A stretch of 64,000 nucleotides of DNA, taken from contig NZ_CP110232.1 of the NCBI RefSeq assembly GCF_029144185.1, forward strand, positions 2,066,164 through 2,130,163, given 5' to 3'. Shown here in pieces: positions 27,171-36,991 of the stretch. The first letter of the stretch is position 1. Every line of letters starts with the position of its first letter. The translations under genes were made by a program, and so were the position numbers. The notes beneath the pieces are model-generated. The model ran no database searches, was not told where the DNA came from, and saw only the letters and a list, made by a program, of their open reading frames with translations. Source of the DNA: Vagococcus intermedius (lineage in GTDB: Bacteria > Bacillota > Bacilli > Lactobacillales > Vagococcaceae).

Positions 27171-28280
27171 TTTGTATCTTAGGTCTAAGCTAATTGGTTC
27201 ATACGTTTGTGGCGCTAAGTTAGTAACTGTAACGCCTAATAATCGAATGCCTCTTTCCATCTCAAAAAATTCTTCCCAAATTAAGAGTGCTTGAAAATAA
27301 ATAGCTTCTGCACTTGCTAGGTACTCCGTTAATGTCCGTCGTCTCGTCACTGTCTCATAGTCATCATATCTCACTTTTAATACGACTGTTTGACCATGTT
27401 TTTGTGTTTTCTTTAGTGTTTCTGCCACTTTAGATGACAGTTCCCTTAGCTGTAAGGTTACCTGATTTTCTGAGATAAGAGGCTTAGTATAAGTATTTTC
27501 GCGCCCAATTGATTTTCGCTCTCTATTGGGATTGACAGGAGCATCATGAATTCCCCGTACTTTTCTAAATAATTCATACCCCATCTTACCAAATTCCTGA
27601 ATCAAGGCCATTTCACTCCATTTAAAAAGATCTTCCCCCGTAAAAATAGCTAACTCATGCATACGTGGGACTGTTTTTTTTCCAACCCCATGAAATTTTT
27701 CAATAGGTAGACTCTTTAAAAATATTTCAGCCTGATCAGGTAAAATTACCGTTAATCCACGCGGCTTTTCATAGTCTGACGCAAGTTTAGCAATAAATTT
27801 ATTATAGCTTACACCTGCTGAACAGGTTAAGTGAAGTTCTTGCCAAATATCTAATTGAATTAAACGAGCTACTTTAATCGCACTTTTAATCTCATATTTA
27901 TTTGTCGTAACATCTAAATAGGCCTCATCAAAAGCAAGGGGTTCTACCATATCAGTATAACGGTGAAAAATATCATGAATTTGAGCCGATATTTCTTTAT
28001 AATAAGTCAAATCACCTTGAATAAAATTAGCACTTGGACATAGTTCATAGGCTTTTTGAGCACTCATCGCTGAGTGAATCCCATATTTACGTGCTTCGTA
28101 ATTTGCCGTTGTGACGACACCTTTTCCCCCAGTTTCTTTAGGATGACGTGCAATAACTAAGGGCTGTCCTCTCAACTCAGGACGATCACGTTCTTCAACT
28201 GACGCATAAAAAGCATCCATATCTAAATGAATGATTTTACGTGTCGTATCTTTATTTAAAGGAAAACGTAATTCACTCAT
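27168..28280 (-). CDS. dinB: DNA polymerase IV
   Basis: A 370-residue Y-family polymerase. The catalytic carboxylates are in LDMDAFYASVEERD (about residues 19-32) and LAFDEAYLDVT (about 117-127). YNKFIAKLASDYEKP and the helix-hairpin-helix GVGKKTVPRM (about 198-207) follow, then the little-finger domain (about 255-360). It does translesion synthesis. The C-terminus lacks an obvious beta-clamp QLxLF-type motif; the tail ends in SLDLRYK, which may play a comparable role. The gene is monocistronic. Confidence 0.95.
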   Translation of the reverse strand: MSELRFPLNKDTTRKIIHLDMDAFYASVEERDRPELRGQPLVIARHPKETGGKGVVTTANYEARKYGIHSAMSAQKAYELCPSANFIQGDLTYYKEISAQIHDIFHRYTDMVEPLAFDEAYLDVTTNKYEIKSAIKVARLIQLDIWQELHLTCSAGVSYNKFIAKLASDYEKPRGLTVILPDQAEIFLKSLPIEKFHGVGKKTVPRMHELAIFTGEDLFKWSEMALIQEFGKMGYELFRKVRGIHDAPVNPNRERKSIGRENTYTKPLISENQVTLQLRELSSKVAETLKKTQKHGQTVVLKVRYDDYETVTRRRTLTEYLASAEAIYFQALLIWEEFFEMERGIRLLGVTVTNLAPQTYEPISLDLRYK

Positions 28281-28349
28281 CCCAATCCCTCCCTAATTTC
28301 AATCTCATTATACCACGAACTAACGTTCCCTAACAAAAATAGCGTAAAC

Positions 28350-28382
28350 AAAAAACAACCTTCTAAAAGATTGTTTTTTTCT
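28350..28382 (-). terminator. Terminator of udk
   Basis: AACAATC, TTTTAGAA loop region, G-rich GGTTGTT followed by T-run on the minus strand. Confidence 0.7.
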
Positions 28383-28384
28383 GA

Positions 28385-29014
28385 TTATCCTTCTAATGTA
28401 CTAGCAATTTTAGTTGTCATTAAATCAATGGCTACTTGATTTTCGCCACCTTCAGGGATGATGATATCTGCATATTTTTTAGTTGGTTCAATAAACTGAT
28501 GGAACATAGGTTTTACAACAGTTAAATATTGCTCAATCACTGAATCTAATGTACGACCACGTTCTTCCATATCTCGTTTGATACGGCGAATAATTCGAAT
28601 ATCATCTTCAGTATCAACATATAATTTGATATCCATCAAATCACGTAAACGCTCATCTTCTAAAATCAAGATACCTTCAATAATAATCACTTCTTTTGGT
28701 TCTTGATGAATGACTTGATCACTACGAGTATGTGCCTCGTAATCATAAACTGGTTTATCAATTGCTTTATAACTAATCAAATCTTCTAATTGTTCAATTA
28801 GCAAGTCAGTATCAAAAGCAAACGGATGATCATAGTTCGTTTTCAAACGTTCTTCAAAGCTCAAATGACTTTGGTTTTTATAATAAGAGTCTTGCTCAAA
28901 TAACAAAATAGAGTGGTCTTTAAACTCGTTTAAAATCGCCTTGCTGATACTTGTTTTACCACTACCAGAACCGCCCGTTACACCAATAACGATTGGTTTT
29001 TTGTCTTTCTCCAT
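28385..29014 (-). CDS. udk: Uridine/cytidine kinase
   Basis: A 209-residue P-loop kinase. The Walker A loop [12 protein letters not shown] is at about residues 11-22, the substrate region [11 protein letters not shown] at about 70-80 and the LID-type [13 protein letters not shown] at about 155-167. It phosphorylates uridine and cytidine in the pyrimidine salvage path. The ATG at 29014 has AGAGGG about 10 bases upstream and yields the usual family length; the in-frame TTG at 29038 has no ribosome-binding site. Confidence 0.95.
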   Translation of the reverse strand: MEKDKKPIVIGVTGGSGSGKTSISKAILNEFKDHSILLFEQDSYYKNQSHLSFEERLKTNYDHPFAFDTDLLIEQLEDLISYKAIDKPVYDYEAHTRSDQVIHQEPKEVIIIEGILILEDERLRDLMDIKLYVDTEDDIRIIRRIKRDMEERGRTLDSVIEQYLTVVKPMFHQFIEPTKKYADIIIPEGGENQVAIDLMTTKIASTLEG

Positions 29015-29119
29015 TTGGTTAAAACCCTCTTCCCTCAAATTATATTCTTTATCTATACTAATCTATATCACGCTGATATTCAATGCCTAATTTCATTATC
29101 ACACACTTTTATTAGTATT

Positions 29120-29899
29120 TTATAGTTCAATATAAAAATCATTGAAATATTCTTCTGGTATCTTAGCCATCCCGTCATGTTCATTAAAATATACTAAAAG
29201 TTTCTCCAGTTCCGTTGGTGTTAACTCTCGCCACTGCCCCGGTGCTAGCTGCTTGTCCAAGACTAGCGGCCCCATTGATAGACGCTTCAGATAGGTAACT
29301 TTTTTACCCATTGCTAAAAACATTTTTTTAATCTGATGGAATTTACCTTCCGTTATATCTAATAAAAGATGACTCTCCTGACTATTACTATGTAAAATAC
29401 GTAGGGAAGCTGGGAGACATTGGTAGCCGTCATCAAAAATAATCCCATGTTTTACTAATTCTTGATCATATGTCGTTACTTCAGCATTGACTCTCACCTC
29501 ATAACGTTTAACGACTTTTTTCGTAGCCATTGCCAACTGGTAAGCTAACTTTCCATTATCAGTTATCAATAATAATCCCTCAGTATCACGATCCAAACGT
29601 CCTACTGGAAATAAAGATGTTCTTTTTTGGTCTTCCCCTAGCAATCCAATAACTGTTTGATGCTCTTTATCAGTTACAGCACTGACAACACCTTGAGGTT
29701 TATTTAACATCACATAGCGATGTCCCTGTCCCTTAAGCTTATTTCCTTTGACACAAACCTCTTGTAAACCAGGATCAACATTGGTACTCCCTCTTGTGAT
29801 AACCTGTCCATCAACAGTGACTTGGCGACTAACTAATAAGCGTTTCACCACTTTTTTCGACCCTAATTGAGCTTGTTCTAATACTTTATCCAAACGCAT
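29120..29899 (-). CDS. RsuA-family rRNA pseudouridine synthase
   Basis: A 259-residue enzyme with N-terminal S4 RNA-binding domain (MRLDKVLEQAQLGSKKVVKRL, quoted in part; about residues 1-60) and the pseudouridine synthase domain with the catalytic aspartate in GRLDRDTEGLLLITDNG (about 101-117) and EGKFHQIKKMF (about 186). The target is likely U516 of 16S rRNA or a related site, as for RsuA, but a second paralogue at 47330-48058 makes an exact assignment unsafe. It carries a C-terminal extension of about 25 residues beyond the other copy. Confidence 0.88.
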   Translation of the reverse strand: MRLDKVLEQAQLGSKKVVKRLLVSRQVTVDGQVITRGSTNVDPGLQEVCVKGNKLKGQGHRYVMLNKPQGVVSAVTDKEHQTVIGLLGEDQKRTSLFPVGRLDRDTEGLLLITDNGKLAYQLAMATKKVVKRYEVRVNAEVTTYDQELVKHGIIFDDGYQCLPASLRILHSNSQESHLLLDITEGKFHQIKKMFLAMGKKVTYLKRLSMGPLVLDKQLAPGQWRELTPTELEKLLVYFNEHDGMAKIPEEYFNDFYIEL

Positions 29900-29984
29900 A
29901 GTTACTCCTCACTTAAGACTTAAATAAAAACGCCCATCACAAAAGACAGACGTTACAGTATTAACATGTCAGAGACTGTTATTT

Positions 29985-30419
29985 TTATTTCATTAATAGA
30001 CTTGTCATACGTTGAATACAAAAAGCAATCGTATTAGTTGTTTCATCTTGTTTTACTTCTGAAGCATCGAATAGTTCTTGATCAACTACTCCAGTTTCAA
30101 CGTCAATCGCTTGAACCATATCGTTGCAAGCACTAACATATGCATCATAGCCTTTTTCTAGCTTCTTATGAATTCCCATCACTTTAGCTGGAGCTTTTAG
30201 TGAACGAATTGTCTTAAGCATTGTTTCATATTTAGCTGTGCCTTCTTTAAAATTAACTTGAACTTCAGCTAATTTTTCTTTCGTTAAATTTTCCGCATCA
30301 TTGGCATCTAAAGCTGTTCGTACTTCCACAAAATATGGGTTCATTGATTCCCCTACTTGTTCTGTTTCAGTCACAACATCATTTATCTTTTGAATATAGA
30401 ATCCTAAATTGGCTTTCAT
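29985..30419 (-). CDS. Unknown 144-residue, mostly helical cytoplasmic protein
   Basis: The protein has no signal peptide and no membrane segment. It is acidic in its first and last thirds and reads as a series of amphipathic helices (residues about 4-20, 28-45, 50-75, 85-110, 125-143). AGAGGG precedes the ATG. I do not recognise a family. It lies between the cation ATPase and the RsuA-type gene, all on the minus strand, with a terminator before it, so it is probably transcribed alone. The regular codon use and good ribosome-binding site make it a real gene in my judgement. Confidence 0.75.
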   Translation of the reverse strand: MKANLGFYIQKINDVVTETEQVGESMNPYFVEVRTALDANDAENLTKEKLAEVQVNFKEGTAKYETMLKTIRSLKAPAKVMGIHKKLEKGYDAYVSACNDMVQAIDVETGVVDQELFDASEVKQDETTNTIAFCIQRMTSLLMK

Positions 30420-30483
30420 AGTTTATCCCTCTTTCCAAAATTAATTAACTTATACTCTTTCCATTTTACACTGTTTTGAACAA

Positions 30484-30525
30484 TAAAAAAAGCGTAGGGT
30501 TTTTTTATTCCCCTACACTTTAAAC
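30484..30525 (-). terminator. Terminator of the P-type ATPase gene
   Basis: TGTAGGG, A/T-rich loop, CCCTACG then CTTTTTTT on the minus strand. Confidence 0.75.
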
Positions 30526-30526
30526 T

Positions 30527-33205
30527 TTATACTGATTTCAAATTTTTTCTTTGAAAAGCTTTTACAATTTCCACGATTGGGATAATTGAAATTGAAGCAC
30601 CAAAGACTACAGCCCACTGGAAACCATCCAGATGTGCGACACTAAATAAATCATTAAAACCAGGGACAACGATTGTCACTGCTAATAAAACAAATGATAA
30701 GAGAATCGCATAGTTAAAGAACTTATTTTTAAAGGCTCCAACTGTGAATAGTGATTGATGAACTGATTTGACATTAAAGGCATGGAATAATTGAATTAAA
30801 CCAAGAGTGGCATAAGACATTGTCAATGCGTCAGCATGAATCGCATCATAACCTGTGTGCACTGGATAATTAATAGCGAATAGATAAACACCCAGAGTAA
30901 TCGCCGCTTCTAAAACACCTTGATAAATAACACTACTTAAAACACCGCCTGAGAAAAAGTCTGAATCACGTCCACGAGGTTTATGAGCCATGACATCTTT
31001 TTCTGCCGGTTCAAGACCTAAAGCTATTGCTGGGAACGTATCAGTTACGACGTTTATCCATAATAAATGGACAGGTAATAACGTATCCCAACCAACTAAG
31101 GTTGCAATAAAAAGGGTTAGTACTTCACCTAAATTGGCAGCTAGCAAGTATTGAATGGTCTTTTGAATATTTGAAAATACTTTACGACCTTCTTCTACCG
31201 CTACTATAATGGTTGAGAAATTATCATCTGCTAAGACCATATCACTAGCACCTTTAGAGACTTCTGTCCCAGTAATTCCCATACCAATTCCAATATCTGC
31301 TGTTTTTAGAGCTGGTGCATCATTAACACCATCTCCCGTCATAGCTACAACTTTACCTTCTTCTTGCCAAGCTTTTACAATTCTAACCTTATGTTCTGGC
31401 GATACACGGGCATAAACTGAATATTGTCCCACTTTCTCAGCAAATTCAGCATCTGATAAGTTATTTAACTCGCTACCTGTAATAACAGCCTCGTGGTTCC
31501 CTTCTTCTAGGATACCTAAACGAACTGCAATTGCCTCAGCCGTATCACGGTGATCACCCGTAATCATAACTGGACGAATGCCTGCTTCTTTAGCAACTTT
31601 CACGGCTTGGGCCGCTTCTTTACGTTCTGGATCGATCATTCCAACCAAACCAGAGAAGATGAGGTTACGTTCTAAAGTTTCTGTTGTAATCTCAGTTGGA
31701 CGTGTCTCTACTATTTGATAAGCCATAGCCAATACACGTAAAGCTTGTTGTGCCAATTCTGTATTAGTCGTTAAGACTAATTCTTTTTGAGCCTCTGTCA
31801 TTGATAATTTTTGACCATTAACATCATAAAAAGCACAACGTTTTAGTAACTCATCGGGGGCTCCTTTAGTCGCAATCATAAAACGACCATCTTTTAATTC
31901 ATGAACGGTTGTCATTAATTTACGCTCAGAATCGAAAGGTAACTCAGCAATACGTGGTTCTTCAGCAAGGTGTTGACGAACATCGTATTCTTTCTTTAAA
32001 CCAAATTTAACTAAGGCTGTTTCCGTTGGATCACCAATTAAGTCCCCTTCGGCACTAAATTGCGTATCATTACAGAAATTCATCACCTTCAATGTCATAT
32101 TATCTGCTGAGATACCCTCATCGGCTGGTTGTAACTGATTGTGTGTAAATACTGCCTCAACCGTCATTTGATTAACTGTTAAGGTTCCTGTTTTATCAGA
32201 GCAAATGATATCTGTACTACCTAAGGTTTCAACTGCTGGTAGTTTACGTACCAAAGCATTACGTTTGGCCATTTTTTGTGTTCCTAAAGCTAAAATAATT
32301 GTAACAATAGCTGGTAATCCTTCAGGAATTGCCGCAACTGCCAAGGATACTGAGGTTAACAACATTTCAATCCACGTATTGCCACCTTTCAACATACCTA
32401 CCCCAAACATAATCACACAAATAGCCAAAATTGCAATCGTTAATTTTTTACCTAGTGAGTTCAAATTTTCTTTAAGAGGGGTATTAGTTTCATCAGACTG
32501 AGCTAACATGCTGGCAATCTTACCAACTTCTGTATTCATCCCAGTTCCTGTTACAACTCCTAAACCACGACCATACGTCACATTACTGTTCATATAGGCC
32601 ATGTTAAGACGATCTCCGATTCCGGTTCCGTCTGCAGTAATCACAGTCATTTCTTTTTCAACAGGTACTGATTCACCCGTTAAAGCTGCTTCTTCAATTT
32701 TTAATGAATTAGCTTCCAATAAACGTAAATCAGCTGGAATAACATCTCCCGCTTCAAGGGCAACAATATCTCCTGGAACAAGTTCTGTACTCTTGACAGT
32801 TTCCATCGTACCATTACGAAAGGCTCTAGCATTAGGCGTCGCCATACTCTTTAAAGCATCAATGGCTTGTTCCGCCTTAGCTTCTTGTACCACTCCAAAA
32901 ATCGCCATAATAAGAACAACGACAATAATCATGATAGCTTCAACTTTATCGCCTGTAAAATATGAGACTAAGGCTGCTGCTAACAAAACCATAATCATGA
33001 AATCTTTGAACTGGTCAATAAATTTTGATAATAAGGATTTCTTTTTCCCTTCATCTAATTCATTATGTCCGTATTCTTCTAAACGCTTCTTTGCCTCTGC
33101 CTGGCTTAATCCTTCTTTTGACGTCTCCATTTTACTTAAAACATCTTGCTCAGTTTGTTTGTAAAACGCTTCGGTCAATTGCTTACGACGCTGGTGTTCT
33201 GACAT
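30527..33205 (-). CDS. P-type cation-transporting ATPase, P2A type (Ca2+/Mn2+ export)
   Basis: An 892-residue P2A-type ATPase. In order: cation_ATPase_N, actuator domain with LTGES (about residues 175-180), helix M4 with AAIPEGLPAIVTIIL (about 285-299), phosphorylation site SDKTGTLT (about 329-336), nucleotide domain with KGAPDE, the hinge TGDGVNDAPALK (about 600-611) and four C-terminal helices. Such pumps extrude Ca2+ or Mn2+ to the outside. A yybP-ykoY Mn2+ riboswitch directly upstream favours a role in Mn2+ tolerance, as known for related pumps in lactococci and streptococci. The ATG at 33205 follows AAAGGAGG by 7 bases. Confidence 0.94.
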   Translation of the reverse strand: MSEHQRRKQLTEAFYKQTEQDVLSKMETSKEGLSQAEAKKRLEEYGHNELDEGKKKSLLSKFIDQFKDFMIMVLLAAALVSYFTGDKVEAIMIIVVVLIMAIFGVVQEAKAEQAIDALKSMATPNARAFRNGTMETVKSTELVPGDIVALEAGDVIPADLRLLEANSLKIEEAALTGESVPVEKEMTVITADGTGIGDRLNMAYMNSNVTYGRGLGVVTGTGMNTEVGKIASMLAQSDETNTPLKENLNSLGKKLTIAILAICVIMFGVGMLKGGNTWIEMLLTSVSLAVAAIPEGLPAIVTIILALGTQKMAKRNALVRKLPAVETLGSTDIICSDKTGTLTVNQMTVEAVFTHNQLQPADEGISADNMTLKVMNFCNDTQFSAEGDLIGDPTETALVKFGLKKEYDVRQHLAEEPRIAELPFDSERKLMTTVHELKDGRFMIATKGAPDELLKRCAFYDVNGQKLSMTEAQKELVLTTNTELAQQALRVLAMAYQIVETRPTEITTETLERNLIFSGLVGMIDPERKEAAQAVKVAKEAGIRPVMITGDHRDTAEAIAVRLGILEEGNHEAVITGSELNNLSDAEFAEKVGQYSVYARVSPEHKVRIVKAWQEEGKVVAMTGDGVNDAPALKTADIGIGMGITGTEVSKGASDMVLADDNFSTIIVAVEEGRKVFSNIQKTIQYLLAANLGEVLTLFIATLVGWDTLLPVHLLWINVVTDTFPAIALGLEPAEKDVMAHKPRGRDSDFFSGGVLSSVIYQGVLEAAITLGVYLFAINYPVHTGYDAIHADALTMSYATLGLIQLFHAFNVKSVHQSLFTVGAFKNKFFNYAILLSFVLLAVTIVVPGFNDLFSVAHLDGFQWAVVFGASISIIPIVEIVKAFQRKNLKSV

Positions 33206-33235
33206 ATCAATTCCTCCTTTTTTGCTCAAAAGTAT

Positions 33236-33376
33236 AGAAAAAGAGACTTATGTACACTCAAATAGGAGCGTACATAAGTCTCACTAATTAAGACAACACC
33301 AGAAAAATATTTTTTTCAGTGCTGGTGATGTTGTCACGGTATACTACCCGCCAGTTACTCCCTTATGAGCTTGGTT
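33236..33376 (-). promoter_or_regulatory. yybP-ykoY (Mn2+) riboswitch with terminator
   Basis: The minus-strand RNA opens with CATAAGGGAGTAACTGGC, holds a GACAACA...TTGTC helix around a CACCAG/CTGGTG hairpin, and closes with TTAGTGAGACTTATG, which pairs with the opening CATAAG. This agrees with the yybP-ykoY aptamer (GGGAGTA and AGnnAGAC elements). A strong terminator follows (GAGACTTATGTAC/GTACATAAGTCTC, 33243-33282, then T5); its first arm is the same GAGACTTATG as the closing strand of the aptamer. Metal binding should therefore block termination and turn the pump on. Confidence 0.9.
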
Positions 33377-33384
33377 CATCATTA

Positions 33385-33413
33385 ATTATACACATCTTTT
33401 ACTTAACTCGCAA
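33385..33413 (-). promoter_or_regulatory. Promoter of the riboswitch-ATPase transcript
   Basis: TTGCGA (complement of 33408-33413), 17-base spacer, TATAAT (complement of 33385-33390). Confidence 0.75.
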
Positions 33414-33441
33414 TTAATAACTATCTGTTTGTTATTAAATT

Positions 33442-34215
33442 TTACCTATTTTTGCTAAGTTCATCACCTGTAACGAGACTTCCTGTCCAAAAATCAGCAG
33501 AGGTACCTTGCTCCATACCTTGAACAAACTTTTTACGTACATCAGGATATTGGTTTGAAACTTGAGTGATAAGATTTTTTATTTCTTCACGCTTTGTTTT
33601 TTTATCTACTGGACAAGGATTAAAAATCACTGGTAACGCTTCTCTTTTGACCAATTTTTTAATCATTGTTTCTTCCAAATATAATAGTGGACGGATTACT
33701 GTAATATCAGCATTGGTTAAATAGGTTTTGGGTTCAAAACTAGCCATCCGCCCATGAAAAAGAAAATTCATAAAATAGGTTTCAATTGCGTCATCTAAGT
33801 GATGCCCGAGTGCCAATTTATTACACCCCATCTCTCTGGCATGTTTATTAAGAATACCTCGACGTAGCTTAGCACATAATGAACAGGGTGAACGTTCTTG
33901 ACGGATATCAAAAACAACTGTCGCAATGTTGGTAGGTACCACTTCCAAGTTATAACCTAATGACTCAACAAAGCTGATCATCGGACTGATATCCATCTCC
34001 ATGTCCATATCTAAACTGATTGGAACAATATCAAAATCAAAGCCCAAACGTTGCTCTTTTTTTATTCTATCTAAAAAATAAAGCAATGAGGTACTGTCTT
34101 TTCCTCCACTCATCCCAATTGCAACTTTGTCTCCTGGTTCAATCAAACCATGCTTTAAAATTGCTCGTCTAATTGGATTATAGTAATCTTTATTATCTTT
34201 TTTTATAAATCCCAT
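33442..34215 (-). CDS. ttcA: tRNA 2-thiocytidine(32) synthetase TtcA-like protein
   Basis: A 257-residue PP-loop ATPase. The ATP loop GMSGGKDSTSLL is at about residues 33-44. The CxxC pair in SPCSLCAKLRRG (about 109-120) and a further cysteine in NPCPVDKKTKR (about 200) are the iron-sulfur ligands expected of TtcA, which sulfurates C32 of some tRNAs. The GHHLDDAIET motif (about 137-146) is also family-typical. It is downstream of nadE behind a hairpin and upstream of the riboswitch-controlled pump, and is probably its own unit. Confidence 0.88.
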   Translation of the reverse strand: MGFIKKDNKDYYNPIRRAILKHGLIEPGDKVAIGMSGGKDSTSLLYFLDRIKKEQRLGFDFDIVPISLDMDMEMDISPMISFVESLGYNLEVVPTNIATVVFDIRQERSPCSLCAKLRRGILNKHAREMGCNKLALGHHLDDAIETYFMNFLFHGRMASFEPKTYLTNADITVIRPLLYLEETMIKKLVKREALPVIFNPCPVDKKTKREEIKNLITQVSNQYPDVRKKFVQGMEQGTSADFWTGSLVTGDELSKNR

Positions 34216-34251
34216 CTCTCGACTCCTAAAAAGTTTTTTCTATCTGGCAAC

Positions 34252-34296
34252 ACAAAATAAAATTCGTGGCAAACTGCCACGAAAAATTATTTTATG
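34252..34296 (-). terminator. Probable terminator after nadE
   Basis: Long stem AAAATTCGTGGCA/TGCCACGAAAAATTATTTT with a three-base loop (core 34264-34281). The T-tract is interrupted. Confidence 0.6.
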
Positions 34297-34380
34297 TTAA
34301 TTCTAAATAACTGTGAGTAATAAGTCGCTTACTAGTGATAGTGGGTTTAAAAAACTAACCTATCGGCTCACAAGTATACC

Positions 34381-35211
34381 CTACACCTTCCAAAATTCAT
34401 CAAACATCGTGATGGGTAAGTGACGTTTATGTGCTGTTTTAGCATACCAATTTTCAATTGTCTCACTCGCTTCTTGCGAGACTGTTCCACCTTCTAGATA
34501 AGTATCAATATCTTGATACGTTACACCTAAGGCTACCTCATCAGCTATCAACGGTTTATCATCTTCTAAATCAGCTGTTGGTACTTTTAAATAAAGGTCT
34601 GGACTAGCTCCTAAAGCCTTTAATAATTGTTTTCCTTGCCCTTTTGTCAAACCAGCTAATGGTAAAATATCAGCTCCACCATCCCCAAATTTAGTGAAGA
34701 ACCCTGTCACACTTTCTGCTGCATGATCTGTTCCAATCACCGCACCTTGTCTGTCCCCCGCCACCGCATATTGAACAATCATGCGTTCACGTGCCTTCAT
34801 ATTTCCTTTATTAAAATCCGATATATTAAGACCAGCTGTGGCTAAACTAGCAATAGAAGCATCGACTGACATTTTAATATTTACAACAATTTCTTGATCT
34901 GCTTGGATAAATTCTAAGGCTTTTTTGGCATCTTCTTCATCAGCTTGATTGCCATATGGCAGGCGAATCGCAATAAATTGATACGCTGTATCACCCGTTT
35001 CAAGACGTAACTCACTGATTGCAAGTTGTGCTAAGCGGCCTGCTAACGTTGAGTCTTGACCACCACTGATTCCTAACACTAAACTTTTTAGAAAAGGGTA
35101 GCGTTTTAAATAATCTTTCAAAAAATCGACGCGCTTTCTAACTTCAGCAGCAGGATCAATCACTGGTACTGACTTTAAGGCATTGATAATTTCTGTTTGT
35201 TTTGGATTCAT
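34381..35211 (-). CDS. nadE: NAD+ synthetase (ammonia-dependent)
   Basis: A 276-residue enzyme of the short, ammonia-dependent class with no glutaminase domain. The PP-loop [14 protein letters not shown] is at about residues 46-59, and [18 protein letters not shown] and LEDDKP follow in the right order. It converts nicotinate adenine dinucleotide, ammonia and ATP into NAD+. The ATG at 35211 has AAAGGAG nine bases upstream and gives normal length; the frame is open further upstream but without initiation signals. It follows pncB, so two steps of nicotinate salvage are joined. Confidence 0.96.
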   Translation of the reverse strand: MNPKQTEIINALKSVPVIDPAAEVRKRVDFLKDYLKRYPFLKSLVLGISGGQDSTLAGRLAQLAISELRLETGDTAYQFIAIRLPYGNQADEEDAKKALEFIQADQEIVVNIKMSVDASIASLATAGLNISDFNKGNMKARERMIVQYAVAGDRQGAVIGTDHAAESVTGFFTKFGDGGADILPLAGLTKGQGKQLLKALGASPDLYLKVPTADLEDDKPLIADEVALGVTYQDIDTYLEGGTVSQEASETIENWYAKTAHKRHLPITMFDEFWKV

Positions 35212-35271
35212 ACTTCGACACTCCTTTTTATTTATCATCATCTCATAAGAAAAAGGCCTCTTCCTCACTAT

Positions 35272-35295
35272 AATAAGAATCAGCTGATGCTTATT
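35272..35295. promoter_or_regulatory. 24-base near-perfect palindrome between pncB and nadE
   Basis: AATAAGAATCAG followed by CTGATGCTTATT: twelve-base half-sites with one mismatch and no spacer. It may be an operator or, as RNA, a hairpin in the pncB-nadE message. No known regulator site was recognised. Confidence 0.4.
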
Positions 35296-35323
35296 GTGAA
35301 CAAGTTGCCCCCCTTCTGCTTTA

Positions 35324-36784
35324 CTACATTTCCTTAACTGATTGACGTACTTCTTCGATAATTTTCATTTTTTGGTTATACGCATCTAAGGATAAATCCA
35401 CTGGATAAATCTGAGGATTTAAATCACGTTTATACTCTTCCCACAAGCTATCTTGATTCGCAACTGCTACTGCCTTAATCTCTTGTAAAGTTGGCATCTT
35501 ATAAACCAAGTTCCCCTCAAGATAAATATTTTGTAAGATAGGACGCGCCTCAAAATTAACTACCGTCTTATTAATATAAGTATGAACAGGATGGAACATG
35601 TATAATTCATCAAGTTGGTTCGGGTCTTCATGCCATAGTGCTACATAATCACCCTCAGACTTCATGGTTTCTTTTTGACGAATACGCCATACTTGTTTTT
35701 TACCTGGTGTTGATACTTTTTCAGCATTATTTGATAACTTAATTGTATCAACCATCTTACCTTGATCATTTTCAATCGATACTAATTTATACACTGCTCC
35801 TAAGGCCGGTTGATCAAAAGCTGTAATCAACTTAGTCCCTACACCCCAAACATCAATTTTAGCGTGCTGCATTTTTAGATTCATAATCGTTGCTTCATCT
35901 AAGTCATTTGAAGCGTAAATCTTAGCTTCTGGATAACCTGCCTCATCTAACTGTTTGCGAACTTTTTTGGAAATATAAGCCATATCTCCACTATCAATAC
36001 GGACACCTAAGAAATTAATTTTATCGCCCATTTCATCAGCAACTTTAATCGCATTTGGCACACCTGATTTTAACGTGTCATACGTATCAACTAAAAAGAC
36101 ACAATCACGATGGGTTTTAGCATAAGCCTTAAACGCTTTATAATCATCACGATAAGATTGTACAAGAGAATGGGCATGAGTCCCACTAGTCGGGATACCG
36201 AAAATTTTCCCCGCTCGGACATTGCTTGTCGCATCACATCCACCAATATAAGCCGCACGTGTCCCCCAAAAAGCAGCATCTAATTCTTGTGCTCTTCTTG
36301 ACCCAAATTCCATCAATAATTCTGAACCAACTACCGATTTAATCCGTGCTGCTTTAGTAGCAATTAAAGTTTGATAATTTACAATATTTAAAATGGCCGT
36401 CTCAACTAATTGGCACTGTGCCAACGGCCCCTCTACTTGAACTAAAGGCTCATTACTAAAAACTAATTCTCCTTCAACAGCTGATCTGACTGTACATTCA
36501 AATTTGAAATCTTGCAAATACTTTAAAAAGTCTTCAGGATATTCTTCCACCTCACGTAAGTAGGCAATATCTGATTTGGTAAATTGTAAATTTTCAAAGT
36601 AATCTACAATCCTCTCTAACCCTGCAAATACTGCATAACCATTCTTAAATGGCATATTTCTAAAATAACACTCAAAGACAGCATGACGATCTGCTCGCCC
36701 TAACTCCCAATAAGTTTTCATCATATTAAGTTGATATAAGTCAGTATGTAAAGCTAAACTATCATCTGGATACAGTTCCATCAT
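35324..36784 (-). CDS. pncB: Nicotinate phosphoribosyltransferase
   Basis: A 486-residue enzyme of the long Firmicutes type. It shows [15 protein letters not shown] at the N-terminus (about residues 11-25), [20 protein letters not shown] (about 160-179), the [15 protein letters not shown] segment with the histidine expected to be phosphorylated (about 195-209) and the phosphoribosyl-binding [14 protein letters not shown] (about 317-330). It converts nicotinate and PRPP to nicotinate mononucleotide in NAD salvage. First gene of the pncB-nadE unit. The ribosome-binding site GAAGGA is about 12 bases from the first ATG; the second ATG immediately after is an alternative start. Confidence 0.95.
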   Translation of the reverse strand: MMELYPDDSLALHTDLYQLNMMKTYWELGRADRHAVFECYFRNMPFKNGYAVFAGLERIVDYFENLQFTKSDIAYLREVEEYPEDFLKYLQDFKFECTVRSAVEGELVFSNEPLVQVEGPLAQCQLVETAILNIVNYQTLIATKAARIKSVVGSELLMEFGSRRAQELDAAFWGTRAAYIGGCDATSNVRAGKIFGIPTSGTHAHSLVQSYRDDYKAFKAYAKTHRDCVFLVDTYDTLKSGVPNAIKVADEMGDKINFLGVRIDSGDMAYISKKVRKQLDEAGYPEAKIYASNDLDEATIMNLKMQHAKIDVWGVGTKLITAFDQPALGAVYKLVSIENDQGKMVDTIKLSNNAEKVSTPGKKQVWRIRQKETMKSEGDYVALWHEDPNQLDELYMFHPVHTYINKTVVNFEARPILQNIYLEGNLVYKMPTLQEIKAVAVANQDSLWEEYKRDLNPQIYPVDLSLDAYNQKMKIIEEVRQSVKEM

Positions 36785-36945
36785 TTGCAGATTCCATCCT
36801 TCTCTAATTACTAAATTTATTATGACTGATTATCTCTCATGACATCAGTCCCTTAGCACTACTTCTTTTTCCTAATTAATATTGTACCATTTTTTTAGTT
36901 TTCAACAATATGATTTGCTTTAAAGAATGTTTTAAATACAAAAAA

Positions 36946-36975
36946 ACTCTATTCTGAAATTCAGAATAGAGTTCA
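36946..36975 (-). terminator. Terminator of rplJ-rplL
   Basis: AACTCTATTCTGA/TCAGAATAGAGTT hairpin followed by T7 on the minus strand, 18 bases after the rplL stop codon. Confidence 0.9.
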
Positions 36976-36991
36976 TTACTTTTAAATAAAA

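Noticed and set aside
32205-33237. Long plus-strand ORFs (98 and 187 codons) opposite the P-type ATPase
   Set aside because: They are antisense shadows of a strongly coding gene with all its motifs, without initiation signals.
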